From CAYTCZ01 sp964436315 (GTDB lineage Bacteria; Actinomycetota; Thermoleophilia; Gaiellales; Gaiellaceae): 20,135 nt of DNA. Under the pieces are notes generated by a model. It saw only the letters and a program-made list of their open reading frames with translations, had not been told where the DNA came from and did not search any database. The stretch spans positions 1 to 20,135 of the forward strand of contig CAYTCZ010000071.1 of NCBI GenBank assembly GCA_964436315.1, given 5' to 3'. The position numbers and the translations under genes were made by a program. Positions 14,359 to 20,135 of the stretch are shown one piece after another (the first letter of the stretch is position 1; each line of letters starts with the position of its first letter).

Positions 14359-15135
14359 ATGACTCAGCAGGAGACAGAGACGGAGGCACCGGCGCGCTGG
14401 GATTTCGAGCTCGTCGATCTCACGCGCCCGCTGACCGAAGACACGATCGACGGACTCTTCGGGGACCTCGGTAACGACGATCTTCGACCGGTGAGGGTCG
14501 ACTACATCGCCGATTGGGAGACGGCGAATGGCGCAGTCGCCCGGTTCTCGATCATGGATCACGCCGGCACTCACATAGACGCGCCGATCCACACCTGCGA
14601 GGACGGTGCCTATCTCGACGGCGTCGACATCACCAAACTGATCGGCGAAGCCGTCGTGCTCGATCTCTACCGCGGCGACGTGGACTACGGCTACACCGTG
14701 GACGACCTCGCCTCGGCGACGCCGGAGATCCAAGAGGGGGACATTGTTCTCATTCACTCGGGCTATGTCGACGTCGCCGGGTCCGACGAGAGGATCCGAC
14801 AGACCCACCTCACGCTCGAGGCGGCCGAATGGCTCGTCGAGCGCGGTATCGCCGCGGTCGGCTGTGAGCCGGCCGGCATCGAGCACCTACCTACCGGCTA
14901 CTTCGTCCACGAGTGGTATTCGAAGGACACGCCGAATCCGCCCTCCTGGCCCGTGCATCGCACGCTGCTTGGAAATGGGATTTACATCATCGAGGGTCTG
15001 ACGAACCTCGACCGCGTCAAGGGCCGACGGGTTCGCTTCGCAGCGCTGCCGCTGAACATGCCCGGGTTGACGGGTTGTCCCGTTCGGGCCGTCGCCTGGC
15101 TCGAGAAGGCCGACCGAGTGCCTGGCACGGCCTAA
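14359..15135 (+). CDS. Cyclase family protein (kynurenine formamidase-like metal hydrolase)
   Basis: A 258-residue member of the Cyclase/KynB family of metal-dependent hydrolases. The signature HxGTHxDxPxH is complete as HAGTHIDAPIH (68-78), giving the metal ligands His68, His72, Asp74 and His78. VGCEPAGIEH (about 172-181) and the C-terminal HRTLLGNGIYIIEGLTNLD are also typical. Relatives hydrolyse N-formylkynurenine, isatin and other cyclic or aryl amides and lactones. In this operon a ring-opening or amide-hydrolysing step is the natural guess, but it is inference. AGGGAGG about 6 bases before the ATG supports the start. The first 13 residues are an acidic, non-conserved lead. Confidence 0.9.
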   Translation: MTQQETETEAPARWDFELVDLTRPLTEDTIDGLFGDLGNDDLRPVRVDYIADWETANGAVARFSIMDHAGTHIDAPIHTCEDGAYLDGVDITKLIGEAVVLDLYRGDVDYGYTVDDLASATPEIQEGDIVLIHSGYVDVAGSDERIRQTHLTLEAAEWLVERGIAAVGCEPAGIEHLPTGYFVHEWYSKDTPNPPSWPVHRTLLGNGIYIIEGLTNLDRVKGRRVRFAALPLNMPGLTGCPVRAVAWLEKADRVPGTA

Positions 15136-15178
15136 AGCCGGCTCGTCACCGCTCGCGATCGGAGTCACTTGGTGGCAC

Positions 15179-15190
15179 CGCCTGCAGGCG
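15179..15190. promoter_or_regulatory. Perfect 12-bp palindrome upstream of the VOC gene
   Basis: CGCCTGCAGGCG is a perfect palindrome. It covers the place of a -35 element for the -10-like TAGTGT at 15205-15210, which makes it a candidate operator. It lies in the 114-base gap between the cyclase and VOC genes, the longest gap inside the operon and a natural site for an internal promoter. Confidence 0.4.
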
Positions 15191-15224
15191 ATGCGTTTCC
15201 GCGGTAGTGTCTTGCCGCTAGCCG

Positions 15225-15243
15225 AGAAGCCCGGCCGGCTTCT
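15225..15243 (+). repeat. Hairpin immediately upstream of the VOC start codon
   Basis: AGAAGCC (15225-15231) and GGCTTCT (15237-15243) pair perfectly around a CGGCC loop, ending 6 bases before the ATG at 15250. It occupies the position of a ribosome-binding site, and no Shine-Dalgarno sequence is seen. It may end the upstream transcript or hinder ribosome access. Confidence 0.5.
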
Positions 15244-15249
15244 TCCCTA

Positions 15250-15729
15250 ATGACGGATGAGAAACTGATCACGGACTTTCACCATTTCGCGATCACGACC
15301 TCCGATGCCGACCGATCGATCGCGTTCTATCGCGATCTATTCGGCCTCGAACTGATGGCGGACCGGGAGGTTCCCACCGGGGGCTTCGTCGAGCAGGTCA
15401 CAGGCGTGCGAGGTGCGAACGTCCGGATCGTCCATCTGCAGGGCTACGGCGTGAATCTCGAGCTCCTTGAGTACATCAGCCCACGGGGCGATTCACGGGC
15501 GCGAAGATTCAACGACGCCGGGAGTGCGCACCTCTGCTTCATCACCAACGATCTCGACGAGACATACGAATGGCTGAGGTCGAAGAACGTGACGTTCTGC
15601 TCGCCCGGCCCTGTAACGGTTGTGGGCGGGCCCAACGACGGGGGAAAGGGGCTGTACCTGGAGGATCCGGACGGGAACGCAGTCGAGGTCATCCAGCTGG
15701 CTCGGCCGTGGCCGGGCTCGGCGGACTAG
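15250..15729 (+). CDS. VOC family protein (glyoxalase/dioxygenase fold)
   Basis: A 159-residue vicinal-oxygen-chelate protein made of the usual two beta-alpha-beta-beta-beta modules. The first begins FHHFAITTSDADRSIAFYRD (10-29), the second AHLCFITNDLDETYEWL (98-114). The likely metal ligands are His11 or His12, a glutamate in NLELLEY (about 65-71), His99, and the last-strand glutamate in GNAVEVIQL. LYLEDPDGN is the common VOC signature. Members include lactoylglutathione lyases, methylmalonyl-CoA epimerases and ring-cleaving dioxygenases; the length and single-unit form do not distinguish among them. A hairpin instead of a Shine-Dalgarno sequence precedes the ATG, so translation may be coupled or leaderless. 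Confidence 0.88.
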   Translation: MTDEKLITDFHHFAITTSDADRSIAFYRDLFGLELMADREVPTGGFVEQVTGVRGANVRIVHLQGYGVNLELLEYISPRGDSRARRFNDAGSAHLCFITNDLDETYEWLRSKNVTFCSPGPVTVVGGPNDGGKGLYLEDPDGNAVEVIQLARPWPGSAD

Positions 15730-15790
15730 AGACGAGCACAAGGCCTCCAGCCGCAGCAAAGGCAGAACGAGAGGAGGAGGAGCAAGGGAG

Positions 15791-16741
15791 ATGGCACGAA
15801 CCGCGAAGGTTTGTAGAGGAAGCTGGTGCTTTGCGTTCGGCTTTGAGCCGAAGATGGCCACCTTCGAACAGACCGCCCAGGTCCTGTCGGCATTTGACTA
15901 TGACGGCATCGAGGTTGGTGGATTCTTCGACCACGTCACCGTGGAGCGCTTTCCGGACAAGGCGAGCCGCACGAAGCTGAAGAAATGGATCGACTCGCTG
16001 AATCTTGAGATCGCCGGCATCGCTCCCGGTCCCTACGGCGATCTGTTTCGGCTGCCCTGGGCGACCGGCTCGCAGGAGGTCTATGACGAGTACATCGAGT
16101 ACTTCGAGGGCTACCTGCAGCTTGCGGCCGACATGGAGATCCCGGCGATGCGCGTCGATCCCGGTGCGGCCGGCCCGCTTCCGTACGACGCCGACTACAA
16201 CGAGATCTGGGACCGGGTCATCAAGACGTTCCAGCACCACGCAGAACGCGGTCAGGAGAATGGCGTGGTGATGCTTTGGGAGCTCGAGTCGCTGCAGCCG
16301 TTCAACAAGCCCTCAGAGACGGTGAAGATTCTCGAGGACGTTGGGCATCCGAACTTCAAGCTGATGTACGACACAGGGCACTTCCAGGCGTGCGGCGTGA
16401 TTGGGCACAACCACGTCCAGCCGGCGGAGACGCTGCCCGATCAAATCGAGTTCATCAAGATGCTTCCGGCGGGGTCGATTGGCCACATCCACCTCTGTGA
16501 CACCGACATGAACACCCACCTGAACATGTTCGGCACGAAGAGCAATTTCGGCGAAGGAATCATCGACTTCGACGAGCTCATGCCCGTGTTGGCGGATGCC
16601 TACGAGGGCGAGTGGTGGGCGGTCGATTCGATCCCAATGGGCTCGAAAGCCTGGCAGGACACCTGGGACGGGATCATCATCATCAACGACTTGCTCGACC
16701 GCTACGTCCGCAACCAGGCCGCGGTCGGCGCAGGGAGCTAG
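15791..16741 (+). CDS. Sugar phosphate isomerase/epimerase-type TIM barrel with an altered fourth metal ligand
   Basis: A 316-residue TIM-barrel protein of the AP-endonuclease-2/xylose-isomerase-like family. The metal-site pattern is partly kept: Glu164 or Glu166 in LWELES, Asp194 and His197 in YDTGH, and His234 with Asp237 in HIHLCDTD. Where relatives carry the last glutamate (compare LEIFS in the paralogue at 17820) this protein has Asp279 in WWAVDS. A purine-rich GAGGAGGAGG run and GGGAG precede the ATG at 15791, which decides the start; the frame is open back to 15620 through the VOC gene. The family includes inosose dehydratase, hydroxypyruvate isomerase and ketose epimerases. Ten bases separate it from the zinc dehydrogenase gene. 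Confidence 0.85.
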   Translation: MARTAKVCRGSWCFAFGFEPKMATFEQTAQVLSAFDYDGIEVGGFFDHVTVERFPDKASRTKLKKWIDSLNLEIAGIAPGPYGDLFRLPWATGSQEVYDEYIEYFEGYLQLAADMEIPAMRVDPGAAGPLPYDADYNEIWDRVIKTFQHHAERGQENGVVMLWELESLQPFNKPSETVKILEDVGHPNFKLMYDTGHFQACGVIGHNHVQPAETLPDQIEFIKMLPAGSIGHIHLCDTDMNTHLNMFGTKSNFGEGIIDFDELMPVLADAYEGEWWAVDSIPMGSKAWQDTWDGIIIINDLLDRYVRNQAAVGAGS

Positions 16742-16751
16742 GGGGTCTCAA

Positions 16752-17810
16752 GTGAAAGCAGCTGTCTTCTACGACGCAGAAGACCTGAGGCTGGAGGACG
16801 TCTCAGAACCCGAGGCGGGCCCGGACGAGGTCGTGGTCAAGGTGCTCGCCTGTGGCTTCTGCGGTTCAGACGTCGAGTACTACTACGGCAAAAGCCCGCT
16901 CGGGACGCCGACGGGGAAAGGGCCGCTCGTCCTTGGCCACGAGATCTGCGGCCAGGTCGTCGAGGCCGGTGGTCTGGCGGAGCAGTACGGCCTCACCGCG
17001 GGAGATCGCGTTGCGCTGAATCCTGTTCAGAGCTGCAACGCCTGTAACAACTGCCGCTCCGGGAAGCTCCAGTTCTGTCAGAACCTGACGGTCCTCGGCG
17101 TGACGATGAACGGCGGCTTCGCTGAATACGTGAAGACCAAGATCGCGCACGCCTACAAGATCCCTGACTCGCTGTCGGATGAGCAGGGCGCCTTCGTCGA
17201 GATGCTCTCGTCGGCCGTCTATTCCGTTCGCCGCGCCGAGGTCGAGCCCGAGAACTTCGCCGTTGTCTACGGACCCGGCCCTGTCGGGCTCTCGATGGTG
17301 CAGCTGCTCAAGCACGACGGAGCACGAGTAGCCCTAATCGGCACTCGGGACTACCGGCTCGAGCTCGGGAAGGCGGTGGGCGCGGATCATGTCTGGAACG
17401 TCAGCGACGAGTCGTCACCGCACTACGTGGCGGACGTGGCCGAGGCCGTTAAGGACGCAAATGGCGGTGACCTCGCCGACCGAGTTCTGGTCGCGACCGC
17501 GTCGGTCCAGGCGAATCAGCAGGCGATCGACATCTCCGGGAACGGCTCGACCGTCGTGCTGATGGGGCTCGCCGGGCCGGACGACAAGGTCTCGGTGCCC
17601 CTCCTGTCCAACCTCTACCAGGACAAGACAATCCGGTTCTCGCTTCTCTACCCGCTCCAGTGGCCGACGACGATCAAGATCCTCGAGGACACGATGGTCG
17701 ATACGAGCAAGATCATCACCCACTCGGCGACGCTCGACGGGATCGCGCCGGCGATTGAACGAGTTGTCGGTCGAGAGGACGCCGTCGTCAAAACCGTGAT
17801 CAAGCCGTAG
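16752..17810 (+). CDS. Zinc-dependent medium-chain alcohol/polyol dehydrogenase
   Basis: A 352-residue medium-chain dehydrogenase of the sorbitol/threonine dehydrogenase type. Cys37 (CGFCGSD), His63-Glu64 (GHE) and Glu150 form the catalytic zinc site. Cys95, Cys98, Cys101 and Cys109 (CNACNNC...C) form the structural zinc site. The nucleotide-binding motif is YGPGPVGL (173-180). It should oxidise a secondary alcohol of a polyol, sugar or cyclitol with NAD(P)+. The start is GTG with GGGGG at 16741-16745. Placed between two sugar-isomerase-type genes, it fits a cluster that alternately oxidises and isomerises a sugar-like compound. The next gene begins 9 bases after its stop. Confidence 0.93.
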   Translation: MKAAVFYDAEDLRLEDVSEPEAGPDEVVVKVLACGFCGSDVEYYYGKSPLGTPTGKGPLVLGHEICGQVVEAGGLAEQYGLTAGDRVALNPVQSCNACNNCRSGKLQFCQNLTVLGVTMNGGFAEYVKTKIAHAYKIPDSLSDEQGAFVEMLSSAVYSVRRAEVEPENFAVVYGPGPVGLSMVQLLKHDGARVALIGTRDYRLELGKAVGADHVWNVSDESSPHYVADVAEAVKDANGGDLADRVLVATASVQANQQAIDISGNGSTVVLMGLAGPDDKVSVPLLSNLYQDKTIRFSLLYPLQWPTTIKILEDTMVDTSKIITHSATLDGIAPAIERVVGREDAVVKTVIKP

Positions 17811-17819
17811 GGGTGAAAG

Positions 17820-18698
17820 ATGGCTGACGCAAAATTCTCGGTCTCCCAGGTCACGACGTTCCATCAGACCTTCGAAGAGGATCTCGCAACGTATGCGCAG
17901 GCCGGTGTCAAAGGAGTAGGGGTGTGGGAGTTCAAGCTTCCCGAGGATGGCGATGACACTGACGCGCTGGCGAGACTCACGGACTCCGGGCTCAAGGCAA
18001 CGACGTGCATTCCGAACACACTCTCCGTCTGGCCGGTGCCCTTTCCCGGGCCAGACGATCCGAAAGAACGAGTGGCGGAACTCTGTGCCGCCATCGAGCG
18101 CTTTGCCCCGTTCGAGCCGGCCGTCGTCCTCTGTCTGACGGGTCATCCGGGCGACACGGATCCTGCTGAAGCACGAGGGACGGTCGTCGATGGGATGCGC
18201 CGCGCCGCCAAGGTGGCGGCCGAGCACGGACTCACCCTCGGCCTCGAGCCTCTCCACCGCGAGGTCTACAGCGAGTGGTCGATGATCAACGACATCCCGG
18301 GAACGATCGAGCTGATCGACGAGATCGGAGAGCCGAATGTGAAGGTGCTCTACGACCTCTACCACCTTTGGGACACGGACAACATCCTCGAGGACACAGT
18401 GCGGTTCGGTAACCGGATCGTGCCGAGCGTGCACATCTGCGACTGGCGAGATCCGACACGGAACGACTTCGACCGTGCACTGCCGGGAGACGGGATCATG
18501 GATCTCCCGGCGCTGTTCGGTGCTCTCGATGCCGGCGGCGTCGTCGATTGGTTCGACCTCGAGATCTTCTCCGACGACGGGAGCTTCTCGGACCAGGATT
18601 TCGAGGACTCGCTCTGGAAGCAGGATCCCATCGACGTCATCACCCGCGGCCGGGAGGGGTTTGAGAAGGCCTGGGCGGCTCGAAAGGTGCCGGCTTGA
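17820..18698 (+). CDS. Sugar phosphate isomerase/epimerase-type TIM barrel
   Basis: A 292-residue member of the same TIM-barrel family as the protein at 15791, but with the standard metal site: Glu143 (GLEPLH), Asp179 and His182 (YDLYH), His205 (VHICDW) and Glu248 (LEIFSDDG). The C-terminal helix is rich in charged residues. Likely reactions are epimerisation, isomerisation or dehydration of a sugar, keto-sugar or inosose. GGGGTGAAAG directly upstream of the ATG is a good ribosome-binding site. Its stop overlaps the following TTG start by three bases (TTGA). Two such isomerases in one operon, plus the beginning of a third at the window end, suggest several carbon-centre changes on one substrate. 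Confidence 0.9.
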   Translation: MADAKFSVSQVTTFHQTFEEDLATYAQAGVKGVGVWEFKLPEDGDDTDALARLTDSGLKATTCIPNTLSVWPVPFPGPDDPKERVAELCAAIERFAPFEPAVVLCLTGHPGDTDPAEARGTVVDGMRRAAKVAAEHGLTLGLEPLHREVYSEWSMINDIPGTIELIDEIGEPNVKVLYDLYHLWDTDNILEDTVRFGNRIVPSVHICDWRDPTRNDFDRALPGDGIMDLPALFGALDAGGVVDWFDLEIFSDDGSFSDQDFEDSLWKQDPIDVITRGREGFEKAWAARKVPA

Positions 18699-19468
18699 GG
18701 CTCGAAGGCCGAGTGGCTCTGGTCACCGGCGCCGCGCACGAGCGCGGTATCGGACGCGGGATCGCGCTCGAGTTAGCGGAGGAAGGCTGCGATGTCGCGG
18801 TCAACGACATCGGGTTCGAAGATCAGGCCGCGCAACTCGTCGAAGAGATCCACTCGATGGGGCGCACCGCCGGGTTCTTCAAGGCGAGCGTCGCGGAACG
18901 GGCCGAGGTTGACGAACTCATCGAGCGGGTCGAGGCTGATCTCGGCCCGCTCGACATCGTGTGCTCGAATGCTGGCACAGCCGACTGGCAGCCATTCACG
19001 GAGATCACTGCCGAAAGCTTCGACCGGATCGTCGCTGTCAACCTGACCGGCGCGTTCAACGTCGGCCAGGCCGCCGCGAAGGCGATGGTGCGAGAAGGGC
19101 GGCGTGGCCGCATCGTCTTCACTTCGTCGGTCCATGCTCAGATGCCCTTTCCGACGATGGCCGTCTACGGGGCGACAAAGCAAGGAGTTCGGGCACTCAC
19201 GGAGTCCATGGCGGTCGAACTCGCCAAGTACGGAATCACCGTGAATCACCTCGGGCCTGGCTGGGTCAAGTCACAGCTGAATGACGACTCGCCGGATCTC
19301 CAGACCGAAGAACAGGAGCGCGAGACGCTGAAGCTGATTCCAATCAGCCGACCGGCCGAGCCGCGGGAGATGGGCCGAGCGGTCGTGTACCTCTGCTCTG
19401 CGGACGGCGACTACGTGACGGGCGAGTTCCTTCGCGTTGACGGCGGGTTCGTGGTGGGGAAGTACTGA
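18695..19468 (+). CDS. SDR family oxidoreductase (catalytically complete member of an SDR pair)
   Basis: A 257-residue short-chain dehydrogenase. The nucleotide loop is TGAAHERGIG (11-20), two residues longer than the usual TGxxxGIG; NAG is at 92-94; Asn116 is in AVNLTG; the catalytic residues are Ser145, Tyr158 and Lys162. The C-terminus (TGEFLRVDGGFVVGKY) is typical. It starts with TTG inside the stop of the preceding gene (TTGA), so translation probably depends on coupling. The next gene, a degenerate SDR, starts at TGATG on its own stop codon. This arrangement suggests the two SDR polypeptides form one hetero-oligomer. The substrate is probably a sugar-like alcohol processed by the adjacent isomerases. 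Confidence 0.92.
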   Translation: MRLEGRVALVTGAAHERGIGRGIALELAEEGCDVAVNDIGFEDQAAQLVEEIHSMGRTAGFFKASVAERAEVDELIERVEADLGPLDIVCSNAGTADWQPFTEITAESFDRIVAVNLTGAFNVGQAAAKAMVREGRRGRIVFTSSVHAQMPFPTMAVYGATKQGVRALTESMAVELAKYGITVNHLGPGWVKSQLNDDSPDLQTEEQERETLKLIPISRPAEPREMGRAVVYLCSADGDYVTGEFLRVDGGFVVGKY

Positions 19469-20082
19469 TGGCACCCGCACTGTTCGAACGGGCGCAAATT
19501 GTCGGCGTGCCTGAGCCGCAGCGCTCGGGCATCGCGAAGGCGCTCGAGGCTCGAGGCGTCACACTCGTTGCGGATGACGCGGACATCATCGTGGCCGGCA
19601 CGGGGCCGGGTCGCGCAGCGCCGTTTCTCGACCTCGAGCAGGGCGACTGGAATCAGGAACTCGCAGAGGCTCGCGAGGCTTTCATGGCGGTGCAGACGAT
19701 CGCACGCGAACTGGTCGAACGAGGGGCTCCGGGGCGAATCGTGCTCATCTCGAGTGCACCCGCGGTACGACCGGTGCCGGGAGCGACACTTCAGGCGACC
19801 GCCGGCGCGTTCCTCACGACGATCGCCCAGGTGGCCGCCGTCGAGCTCGGCCCGAAAGGGATCACGGTGAACGTGGTCGCTCCGGGCTGGATTGAAGGTG
19901 CTGCCACCGATGACTTCGTCGAAGGCATTCCGGCCGGCCGACTCGCGAAGCCTGAGGAGATAGGCGAGGTCTGTGCGTTTCTTGCGTCGGACGCGGCCTC
20001 ATACGTCAACGGAGCCGTGATAACCGTTGACGGCGGCTTCTCCATCACGAAGTCCGCCGGCGGAAGCCCGCTCCTCAAGTGA
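19468..20082 (+). CDS. Short SDR-like protein lacking the catalytic Tyr and Lys (probable pseudoenzyme)
   Basis: A 204-residue protein with the SDR fold from about residue 40 onward (ADIIVAGTG in place of the NAG strand, RIVLISS, AVELGPKGITVNVVAPGWI, VNGAVITVDGGF). Aligned without gaps to the upstream SDR from the shared SS pair to AVEL, the catalytic Tyr158 and Lys162 become Gln109 and Gly113, while the Ser (Ser96) is kept. The N-terminal glycine loop is reduced to VGVPEPQRSGIAKAL (12-26), and about 40-50 residues of the early Rossmann fold are missing. The open frame is intact with good codon use, so it is not simply a decayed gene. The ATG overlaps the upstream TGA (TGATG). A scaffold or regulatory partner of the upstream SDR is likely. 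Confidence 0.85.
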   Translation: MAPALFERAQIVGVPEPQRSGIAKALEARGVTLVADDADIIVAGTGPGRAAPFLDLEQGDWNQELAEAREAFMAVQTIARELVERGAPGRIVLISSAPAVRPVPGATLQATAGAFLTTIAQVAAVELGPKGITVNVVAPGWIEGAATDDFVEGIPAGRLAKPEEIGEVCAFLASDAASYVNGAVITVDGGFSITKSAGGSPLLK

Positions 20083-20135
20083 AGCTCGGCTGCGCCGACA
20101 ACACGTTTCGAATGGTTGAACCCTGGGAGAACGCG
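20079..20135 (+). CDS. N-terminus of a probable sugar phosphate isomerase/epimerase-type protein (cut by the window end)
   Basis: A GTG overlaps the stop of the degenerate SDR gene (GTGA, 20079-20082) and opens a frame of 19 codons reading MKLGCADNTFRMVEPWENA up to the window edge. The pattern of a beta strand (KLGCADNTFR) followed by an amphipathic helix is the usual start of AP-endonuclease-2-type TIM barrels. The assignment rests on so few residues that it is tentative, but the frame, overlap and operon context make a real gene likely. Confidence 0.6.
   Translation, partial: MKLGCADNTFRMVEPWENA

Noticed and set aside
13177..14886. A 569-codon open frame on the minus strand
   Set aside because: It is antisense to two well-supported genes (the dehydrogenase and the cyclase) and shows no domain features; long antisense frames are expected at this GC content.

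Overview
The window is GC-rich and densely coding, with ATG, GTG and TTG starts and mostly overlapping or nearly touching genes. It contains no rRNA, tRNA, transposase, integrase or CRISPR array that I can see. Codon style, frequent short leaders and the mix of protein families fit a soil-type Actinomycetota, perhaps Thermoleophilia. That placement is my inference from style and not a phylogenetic result. Every gene I recognise is a metabolic enzyme or a small metabolism-associated protein. There is no regulator or transporter in the 20 kb, so the window looks like the interior of a larger catabolic island.

Layout. (1) Block A (69-4957, +): a succinate-semialdehyde-type aldehyde dehydrogenase, a NIPSNAP protein, an SDR dehydrogenase, a cupin protein and a thiamine-diphosphate enzyme. 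(2) A divergent pair around a 68-bp intergenic region: an HpcH/HpaI (GarL-like) aldolase (4964-5749, -) and a GarR-like beta-hydroxyacid dehydrogenase (5818-6738, +). (3) Block C (11031 down to 6836, -): a fully overlapping five-gene operon. It encodes a molybdenum hydroxylase with FAD subunit, 2Fe-2S subunit and a molybdopterin subunit split into two genes, followed by a cupin protein. (4) An 889-bp stretch without a convincing gene (11032-11920). (5) Block E (11921 to the window end, +): a MetE-C-type zinc methyltransferase, a tartrate/D-malate-type dehydrogenase, a cyclase-family (kynurenine-formamidase-like) metal hydrolase, a VOC protein, two sugar-phosphate-isomerase-type TIM barrels, a zinc alcohol dehydrogenase, an active SDR, a catalytically degenerate SDR, and the first 19 codons of what looks like a third TIM-barrel isomerase.

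How the parts may work together (inference). The aldolase plus reductase resemble the GarL/GarR step of sugar-acid catabolism (pyruvate + tartronate semialdehyde, then D-glycerate), and tartrate-type dehydrogenases can also yield D-glycerate. The downstream half (isomerases, zinc dehydrogenase, SDRs) looks like oxidation and isomerisation of a polyol, cyclitol or sugar. The molybdenum hydroxylase and the cyclase-family hydrolase suggest that a heterocycle or aldehyde is hydroxylated and a ring or amide bond is opened. The substrate cannot be read from the sequence.

The most interesting points are the split, translationally coupled molybdopterin subunit (the architecture of nicotinate dehydrogenase NdhL/NdhM), the coupled active-SDR/pseudo-SDR pair, and the MetE-C-like methyltransferase with a complete zinc site placed in a catabolic operon.
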